A DNA stretch of 64,000 bases, taken from DATBLE01 sp036555585. GTDB taxonomy: Bacteria > Actinomycetota > Thermoleophilia > Gaiellales > Gaiellaceae. The notes under the pieces were generated by a model. The model made no database searches. It had not been told where the DNA came from and saw only the letters and a program-made list of their open reading frames with translations. The stretch is taken from the NCBI GenBank assembly GCA_036555585.1, contig DATBLE010000024.1, positions 1 to 64,000 of the forward strand, in the 5' to 3' direction. The position numbers and the translations under genes were made by a program. Positions 58,990 through 64,000 of this stretch are shown piece after piece (within the stretch, counting starts at the first letter, position 1; every line of letters starts with the position of its first letter).

Positions 58990-60228
58990 ATGGCGGAGCG
59001 CTCGTTCTGGAACCCGATGACGAACGTCGGCGCCTTCCGGGAGGAGGGGATCACGATCGTGCGCGGCCGGGGGTCGACCGTCTGGGACGACGCCGGCGCC
59101 GCGCTGATCGACATCTCCGGCGCGCTCTGGTACTGCAACGTCGGCTACGGCCGCACGGAGCTGGCCGACGCGGCGGCCGCCCAGATGCGCGAGCTCGCCT
59201 CGTACAAGACCTACGACGGCTTCACCGCTCCTCCCACCGAGGCGCTCGCCGCCCGGGTGGCCGAGCTCGTCCCGCTGGACGGGGCCAAGGTCTTCTTCAC
59301 CTCCGGCGGCGGCGAGTCGATCGACACGGCGGCCAAGCTGGCCCGCGCCTACTGGGCGGCGGTCGGCGAGCCCGACAAGCACGTCGTGATCTCGCGGCAG
59401 TTCGCCTACCACGGCTCGAACGCCTACGGCACCTCGCTCGGCGGGATGGCGCCGCTCGTCGAGACCTACGGCCGCCTCGTCCCCGAGGTCGAGCAGGTGG
59501 CCTGGGACGACGCAGAGGCGCTCGCGCAGGCGATCGACCGGATCGGTGCCGACCGGGTCGCGGCCTTCTTCGCCGAGCCGATCATCGGCGCCGGCGGCGT
59601 GCTGATCCCGCCCGAGGGCTACCTCGACCGCGTCCAGGAGCTCTGCCGCGAACGCGGCGTGCTGCTCGTGCTGGACGAGGTGATCACCGGCTTCGGCCGC
59701 ACGGGCGAGTGGTTCGCGACGGGACGCTACGGGCTCTCGCCCGACCTGATCACCGTGGCGAAGGGCATCACTTCGGGCTACATCCCGCTCGGCGGCGTGA
59801 TCGCGTCGTCACGCGTGGCCGAGCCGTTCTGGTCGGAGGGCACGCAGAACGTCTTCCGCCACGGGTTCACGTACTCCGGCCACGCCACCGCCTGCGCGGT
59901 CGGGCTCGCCAACCTCGAGGTGATCGAGCGCGAGGGCCTGGTGGCGCGCGTGAAGCAGCTCGAGCCGGTGCTCGCGGACGCGCTGACGCCGCTCGCCGAC
60001 CACCCGGCGGTCGCCGAGGTCCGCACCGGCGTCGGCCTGCTCGGAGCGGTCGAGCTGACCGACCCGTCGAAGCTCCAGGCCGTGGTCGACGCGGCCTACG
60101 AGCGCGGCGTGCTGGTGCGCGGCATCCGCGGCGTCGCGCTCCAGGTCTCGCCGCCCTTCGTGATCACCGAGGACGAGCTGGCGACGACGGCGCGCGTGTT
60201 CGGCGAGGCGCTGGACGCGGGGGCGTAG
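58990..60228 (+). CDS. Class III aminotransferase (omega-aminotransferase type)
   Basis: 412-residue PLP enzyme. DISGALWYCNVGYGRTEL, FFTSGGGESIDTAAKLAR, the cofactor aspartate in LLVLDEVITGFGRTGEWF, and the PLP lysine in ITVAKGITSGYIPLGG. Typical of omega-amino acid or amine:pyruvate transaminases. The divergent DAO/PuuB-like oxidase suggests polyamine or amine breakdown. TAGCAT 7 nt upstream supports a leaderless ATG. Confidence 0.93.
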   Translation: MAERSFWNPMTNVGAFREEGITIVRGRGSTVWDDAGAALIDISGALWYCNVGYGRTELADAAAAQMRELASYKTYDGFTAPPTEALAARVAELVPLDGAKVFFTSGGGESIDTAAKLARAYWAAVGEPDKHVVISRQFAYHGSNAYGTSLGGMAPLVETYGRLVPEVEQVAWDDAEALAQAIDRIGADRVAAFFAEPIIGAGGVLIPPEGYLDRVQELCRERGVLLVLDEVITGFGRTGEWFATGRYGLSPDLITVAKGITSGYIPLGGVIASSRVAEPFWSEGTQNVFRHGFTYSGHATACAVGLANLEVIEREGLVARVKQLEPVLADALTPLADHPAVAEVRTGVGLLGAVELTDPSKLQAVVDAAYERGVLVRGIRGVALQVSPPFVITEDELATTARVFGEALDAGA

Positions 60229-60237
60229 GCGTCCCCT

Positions 60238-60265
60238 AGGGACAGACCCGCAGGGGTCTGTCCCT
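60238..60265. terminator. GGGACAGACCC palindrome between convergent genes
   Basis: AGGGACAGACCC-GCA-GGGGTCTGTCCCT, near-perfect, lies 10 nt after the aminotransferase stop and 17 nt before the response regulator stop. Well placed to be a bidirectional terminator; same repeat family as 5233-5261 and 63020-63047. Confidence 0.7.
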
Positions 60266-60281
60266 GCAGAGCCGGAGTGAC

Positions 60282-60917
60282 TCAGACCAGCCGGTGCTCG
60301 GTCGCCCAGCGCGTCAGCTCGTGGCGCGTGGAGAGCTGGAGCTTGCGCAGCACGCTGGAGACGTGACTCTCCACCGTCTTCACCGACAGGCTCAGGCGAG
60401 CTGCGATCTCCTTGTACATGTAGCCGCGCGCGATCAGCTGGAGCACCTCGCGCTCGCGCGGGGTGAGCTCCTCCAGCTCCGCGTCGCCGCCGATCCGCTC
60501 GCCGCTCCGGAAGGCGTCCAGCACGAAGCCGGCCAGCCTCGGCGAGAAGACGGCGTCCCCGGAGGCGACCCGCTCGACCGCCGCGGCCAGCTCCTCGGCC
60601 GAGATCGTCTTCGTGACGTAGCCTCGCGCGCCCGCCCGGATCACGGCGATGACGTCCTCCGGCGCGTCCGACACCGACAGGGCGAGGAACCGCACTCCGG
60701 GCCGCTCGGCCGCCACCGCGTTGATGATCGCATCGCCGCTGCCGTCGGGCAGGTGGACGTCGAGCAGCACCACGTCTGGATCCTGCTTCCTGATCACGGG
60801 CACGGCGTCGGCGACGCTGCCGGCCTCGCCGACGATCTCCACCCGGTCGCCGAGCTCGGAGCGCACGCCGCTGAGGAAGAGCTCGTGGTCGTCCACCAGG
60901 ACGACACGCGGCTTCAC
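60282..60917 (-). CDS. NarL/LuxR-type response regulator
   Basis: 211-residue regulator. Receiver domain with acidic pocket in VVLVDDHELFLSGV, phospho-acceptor Asp in DVVLLDVHLPDGSGD and lysine in GYVTKTIS; C-terminal LuxR HTH (ELTPREREVLQLIARGYMYKEIAARLSLSVKTVESHVSSVLRKL). GTG 60917 overlaps the kinase stop (GTGA). Output partner of the upstream kinase, in a LiaR/NarL-like cell-envelope stress module. Confidence 0.94.
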   Translation of the reverse strand: MKPRVVLVDDHELFLSGVRSELGDRVEIVGEAGSVADAVPVIRKQDPDVVLLDVHLPDGSGDAIINAVAAERPGVRFLALSVSDAPEDVIAVIRAGARGYVTKTISAEELAAAVERVASGDAVFSPRLAGFVLDAFRSGERIGGDAELEELTPREREVLQLIARGYMYKEIAARLSLSVKTVESHVSSVLRKLQLSTRHELTRWATEHRLV

Positions 60918-61993
60918 GAGGACCGCCTCGGCAGCCGCAGCTCGACCTCCGTCCCCGCCCCGGGCGTGCTCGTCACCGTCGCGCGTCCGCCGGCCCGCTC
61001 CAGCCGCCCCTCGATCGACTCGGCCAGGCCGAGCCTGCCCTCGGGCACGGCGCCGCGGTCGAAGCCGACGCCGCGGTCGCGGACGAAGACGGCGACCGTC
61101 TCGTCCGTGACCTCGACGTAGACGTCGATCTCGTCGTCGCCGGCGAACTTCGCCGCGTTCGTCATCGCCTCGCGGCCGGCGAGGACGAGCGCACCCACCG
61201 CCCCGTCGACCGGGCAGTCTCCCGCGCTGGCGAGCTCGACCCTGACGCCGTACAGCTCCTCGACGTCGGCCGCGGCGGCCGAGAGCGCCGCCAGCAGCGA
61301 CGCCGTCTCGTCGCCGATCGGGCGGTCGCCGTAGAGCCAGCCGCGCAGCTCCCGCTCCTGCCGGCGGGCGATCGCCACCACGCGCCGCGGCTCCTGCGCG
61401 TGCCGCTGGACGAGCGCCAGGGTCTGCAGCACGGAGTCGTGCACGCGGGCCGCGACCTCGGCCCGCTCCTCGCTGCGGATCCTCGCCGCCCGCTCCGCGT
61501 CGCGCTCGAGCGCGAGCCGCCAGAGCCACGGCCCGCAGACCATCAGAAGCGCGCCGACCACCGCCCCCGGGGCGAGGACCGCCGCGTTCGGGCTCCCGCC
61601 GGACAGAAGCAGCACCGCACCGGCGGCGGCCACCGCCAGTCCGGCGTACGACACCGGCGCGTCTGCGCGGAAGCTCCCGCCGTGGTGCCAGGCGAGCGCA
61701 AGACCGACGGCGATCAGGGCGACTCCCGCGACCGAGCGGTCGGAGAGGCCGACGGCGTGGAGCAGGAGCGAGCCCGCGATCACCGCCGCCAGCACGACGA
61801 GCCAGATGGCGTGGGACCGGTCGTAGAGCCACAGCGCGAGGTAGAGCACAATGCCCGCCCCGCCGGCGAGCGCCAGGAGCGTGAAGACGAGACGGACGAG
61901 CGTGACGTCGACGGAGAGGGATCGCGCGATCCCCGCGCAGATCCCCGCGATCACGCGGTCATCGCCGACGGCGGAGACCCTCGGCAGCGTCAT
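60914..61993 (-). CDS. PspC-domain sensor histidine kinase
   Basis: 359-residue membrane kinase. N-terminal PspC domain (VIAGICAGIARSLSVDVTLVRLVFTLLALAGGAGIVLYLALWL), several more membrane segments, a HisKA_3-like dimerisation helix with the phospho-histidine in AARVHDSVLQTLALVQRH, then HATPase motifs EAMTNAAKFAG and VFVRDRGVGFDRG. Likely senses membrane stress. It begins 6 nt after the PspC/LiaF-like gene and overlaps the response regulator. Confidence 0.92.
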   Translation of the reverse strand: MTLPRVSAVGDDRVIAGICAGIARSLSVDVTLVRLVFTLLALAGGAGIVLYLALWLYDRSHAIWLVVLAAVIAGSLLLHAVGLSDRSVAGVALIAVGLALAWHHGGSFRADAPVSYAGLAVAAAGAVLLLSGGSPNAAVLAPGAVVGALLMVCGPWLWRLALERDAERAARIRSEERAEVAARVHDSVLQTLALVQRHAQEPRRVVAIARRQERELRGWLYGDRPIGDETASLLAALSAAAADVEELYGVRVELASAGDCPVDGAVGALVLAGREAMTNAAKFAGDDEIDVYVEVTDETVAVFVRDRGVGFDRGAVPEGRLGLAESIEGRLERAGGRATVTSTPGAGTEVELRLPRRSS

Positions 61994-61999
61994 GGGTGC

Positions 62000-62947
62000 T
62001 CATGGTAAGTGGCGGCTCACTCGCAGCGACCCCGCGCCCACGTGTGCGTCGAGCACGAGCACGCGCACGCCCCGTTCGGTGACGGCGTCGTCGACGTTCC
62101 GGCCGTCGTCCGCCTCCCCGAACAGGTTCAGGTAGCCGAGCCGCACGTCGGCCTTCACGCGGACGGCGGCACCGGGAGGAACGATCACGCGCAGGCCGCC
62201 GACGTCCACGCGCGTGGTCAGCTTGGTCTCGCCGACCGGCAGACGGACGTTGCGCAGGTCGAGGAAGAGATCGCCGACACCGAGCTTGTAGCTCCGGTGG
62301 AGGTCGGCGGCGGAGGCCGGCACGTAGGTCTCGTTGCCGACGCCGCGGCTCAGATGGACGGGGAAGACGGCGACGAAGACCGCGGCCGTGACCGCCAGCA
62401 GAGCAAGCAAGGTGCCGACGACGATGAGGAGCGTGCGCCAGAAGTGTCCGCGGCGGGGCGACGTCGCGGCGGCCGGGACTGTCGGGGCGTCCGCAGCGTC
62501 CTCGCCGGCCACGGCGGGGACGGAGGCGACGGGCTCGTCGGCGCCGCGTCGCCGCGTCAGCAGGAAGACCGCGACGCCGACGATCAGGAGCAGTACCCAG
62601 GCGGCATCGCCCGAGGGCCAGAGACTGATCCGGGAGAGGAGCACCGCGGCGGCGACCGCGGCGATGCCGAGCCCGATCACCGGCAGCGGGTGGTTCCGGC
62701 GCTCGCGGAGCGCCGACGCCGCGATCGAGTCCTCCTTGCCCTCGTCCGGGATGACCAGCGCGGCGGCGAAGTAGATCAGGACCCCGGCGCCGCCGATCAG
62801 GGCGAGAACGACGAACCCGACGCGGTAGAACGCGGGATGGATGCCGAAGTAGCGCGCGAGGCCCCCGCTGACCCCCGCGAGCATGCGGTCGGAACGGCTG
62901 CGCTCGAGGCGCTGGACAGCTGCCTGCTCGGCACTGTGTTCGCTCAT
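62000..62947 (-). CDS. PspC domain protein with LiaF-like C-terminal region
   Basis: 315-residue membrane protein. N-terminal PspC (DRMLAGVSGGLARYFGIHPAFYRVGFVVLALIGGAGVLIYFAAALVI), two to three further helices, and a C-terminal beta-rich part (YKLGVGDLFLDLRNVRLP, VGGLRVIVPPGAAVRVKADVRLG) like the LiaF/DUF4097-type wall-stress domain. Together with the kinase and regulator downstream it forms a LiaFSR-like system; LiaF homologues inhibit the kinase without stress. Confidence 0.87.
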   Translation of the reverse strand: MSEHSAEQAAVQRLERSRSDRMLAGVSGGLARYFGIHPAFYRVGFVVLALIGGAGVLIYFAAALVIPDEGKEDSIAASALRERRNHPLPVIGLGIAAVAAAVLLSRISLWPSGDAAWVLLLIVGVAVFLLTRRRGADEPVASVPAVAGEDAADAPTVPAAATSPRRGHFWRTLLIVVGTLLALLAVTAAVFVAVFPVHLSRGVGNETYVPASAADLHRSYKLGVGDLFLDLRNVRLPVGETKLTTRVDVGGLRVIVPPGAAVRVKADVRLGYLNLFGEADDGRNVDDAVTERGVRVLVLDAHVGAGSLRVSRHLP

Positions 62948-62948
62948 G

Positions 62949-62963
62949 CGGTCAGGGTGACCG
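62949..62963. promoter_or_regulatory. CGGTCA-GGG-TGACCG palindrome at the pspC/liaF start
   Basis: Perfect 6-nt arms directly abutting the ATG (62947). Related GACCCTG motifs recur at about 62986-63010. It could be an operator of the response regulator or a start-codon hairpin. No ribosome site is visible. Confidence 0.45.
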
Positions 62964-63019
62964 ACGGCGGCGCGAACGGCTATCCGGAATGACCCTGGTC
63001 CGACCCTGACCTCTCCGTT

Positions 63020-63100
63020 AGGGACAGACCCCGTGGGGCCTGTCCCTGCAGAGCCGCAACGTGCTCAGCCTCCAGGTCAGACCCTAAGCGGGTCAGACCC
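63020..63100. repeat. Palindrome cluster supplying the stop of the last gene
   Basis: AGGGACAGACCCC-GT-GGGGCCTGTCCCT (63020-63047, one mismatch), then two direct copies of GGTCAGACCC (63075-63084 and 63091-63100). The second copy provides the C-terminal Arg-Val codons and TGA stop of the minus-strand aminotransferase. Confidence 0.8.
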
Positions 63101-64000
63101 TTGTCAGTTCCGCCGCCAGCTCCTCGAACACCGACACGTAGCGATCCACCGCCTCGTCCGTGTGCTGGATCGAGAGGGTCCACTCCTCCTCCCGGCCGGG
63201 GGTGGCGAAGATGCCGCGGTTCATGTTCCAGAGCCAGCTGAGCTCGGTCAGCTCGGCGTCCTGGTGGGCCTTGAACGTCTCGTAGTCGACCACCTTCACG
63301 GGCGAGAACGTGACGCAGCCCTTCGCGCCGATCCCGACGGGGTAGCCGGGCAGCCGGTACTCGTCCACCACCCCGCCGCACCCGTCGAGCAGCCGGTCGT
63401 TCAGGTGGTGGAGGTGCGCGTACGCCTCGGGCGTGAGCACCTCGGTCAGGCTCGCGCGCGCCGCAGCCGTGGTCAGGGGGTTCCCGTTGAACGTGCCGAC
63501 CTGGAAGACGCTGCCGTCCTCGACGCAGGCCATCACCTCCTCGGTGCCGCCGATCGCGCCGGACGGCAGCCCCGCGCCGAGCGTCTTCGCCAGGGTGACC
63601 AGGTCCGGGAGGACACCGAAGTGCTCGACCGCCCCTCCCGCGGCGACGGTCAGCCCCGTCTTCACCTCGTCGAAGATCAGGACGATCCCGTGGCGCGCCG
63701 TGAGCTCGCGCACGGCCTCGAGGTAGCCGGGCTCGGGGAGGACGACCCCGAGGTTCATCATCGCCGCCTCCATGATCAGGCAGGCGGGCAGGCGGCCCCC
63801 TGCCTCGAGCCGCTCGATCCGCCGTTCCATCGCGCCGGCGTCGTTGAAGGGCACCGGGACGGTCAGGTCGACCACCGTCTGCGGTATCCCGGCGCCGTAC
63901 GGCAGCGAGGCGAGCTCGTCGCGGTCGCCGATGCGGTCGTAGTCGGCGCCGATCGAGACCATCACCGTGTCGTGGTGGCCGTGGTAGGAGCCGAAGATCT
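63093..64000 (-). CDS. Class III aminotransferase, glutamate-1-semialdehyde aminomutase-like (partial)
   Basis: The C-terminal ~302 residues of a PLP enzyme; the gene runs off the window end and its start is missing. Visible are GSYHGHHDTVMVSIG near the cut, the cofactor aspartate in VLIFDEVKTGLT, PLP lysine in LVTLAKTLGAGLPSGAIGG and FQVGTFNGNPLTTAAA, a pattern shared with GSA aminomutase-like transaminases. No haem genes are nearby, so a catabolic transaminase is equally likely. Its stop codon comes from a GGGTCTGACCC repeat. Confidence 0.88.
   Translation of the reverse strand, partial: IFGSYHGHHDTVMVSIGADYDRIGDRDELASLPYGAGIPQTVVDLTVPVPFNDAGAMERRIERLEAGGRLPACLIMEAAMMNLGVVLPEPGYLEAVRELTARHGIVLIFDEVKTGLTVAAGGAVEHFGVLPDLVTLAKTLGAGLPSGAIGGTEEVMACVEDGSVFQVGTFNGNPLTTAAARASLTEVLTPEAYAHLHHLNDRLLDGCGGVVDEYRLPGYPVGIGAKGCVTFSPVKVVDYETFKAHQDAELTELSWLWNMNRGIFATPGREEEWTLSIQHTDEAVDRYVSVFEELAAELTRV

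Noticed and set aside
1..64000. tRNA, rRNA, transposase, integrase or phage genes
   Set aside because: None recognised by eye on either strand; a covariance-model search would be needed to exclude a missed tRNA.

Overview
The window is about 64 kb of very GC-rich, gene-dense DNA with frequent GTG/TTG starts, F420-type luciferase-like oxidoreductases, MSMEG_1061-type flavin proteins and PspC-type two-component signalling. Together these point to an actinobacterium (Actinomycetota), most likely a Thermoleophilia-like soil lineage (Gaiellales/Solirubrobacterales). The lineage is inferred from gene content; no rRNA or tRNA gene was recognised.

Layout. (1) 38-4289: a Liv-type ABC importer (two permeases, two ATPases), then a 0.6 kb tandem duplication full of short palindromes and a DUF3303 protein. 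(2) 5322-11020: a class V aminotransferase-like protein, a possible 47-residue membrane peptide, and a molybdenum hydroxylase operon (FAD, 2Fe-2S and Mo subunits plus a CoxG-like protein). (3) 11017-18849: aldo/keto reductase, then a coupled LLM oxidoreductase / M20 hydrolase / FAH hydrolase operon, VOC, GrpB, an M24 peptidase and a LeuA-like synthase. (4) 18879-24910: MarR plus a DHA2 exporter, another LLM enzyme, and a minus-strand trio of sugar isomerase-like protein, phytoene-desaturase-like oxidoreductase and flavin reductase. (5) 25024-34851: a complete second Liv importer with its binding protein, convergent with a minus-strand operon of two ketopantoate-reductase-like proteins, a creatinase-like M24 protein, an LLM enzyme and an amidinotransferase-fold enzyme. 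(6) 35049-43101: EamA transporter, rhodanese, flavin protein, the threonine operon hom-thrC-thrB, DNA polymerase IV, a frameshifted cupredoxin, a stand-alone SPASM-type mini-protein and a DUF1932 dehydrogenase. (7) 43306-46990: a compact haem-copper oxidase operon (subunit II, subunit I, cytochrome c, SCO). (8) 47006-56120: hydantoinase/oxoprolinase A and B followed by a second molybdenum hydroxylase, divergent from formate-THF ligase and a cyclodeaminase-like protein. (9) 56083-64000: an HTH plus Clp-N protein with an operator-like array, EamA, a DAO oxidoreductase divergent from a class III aminotransferase, a PspC/LiaF-sensor kinase-response regulator operon, and a partial second aminotransferase.

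How the genes work together. The recurring theme is uptake and oxidative breakdown of small nitrogenous organic compounds: two Liv importers, two molybdenum hydroxylases, three LLM oxidoreductases, amidohydrolase-type enzymes, FAH and hydantoinase-type ring-opening enzymes, and transaminases. The substrates cannot be read from the sequence. Within operons, genes are tightly coupled by NTGA overlaps (ATGA, GTGA, TTGA and apparently once CTGA).

Two window-wide patterns stand out. First, at least thirteen start codons have a TANNNT hexamer 6-7 nt upstream, as expected for leaderless transcripts. Second, several families of short perfect palindromes (GGGACAGACCCC, GGGGACTGTCCCC, GTGCCAGGCAC and CCAGTCTC types) lie between genes, supply terminators and stop codons, and in at least three cases appear inserted in frame inside coding sequences.
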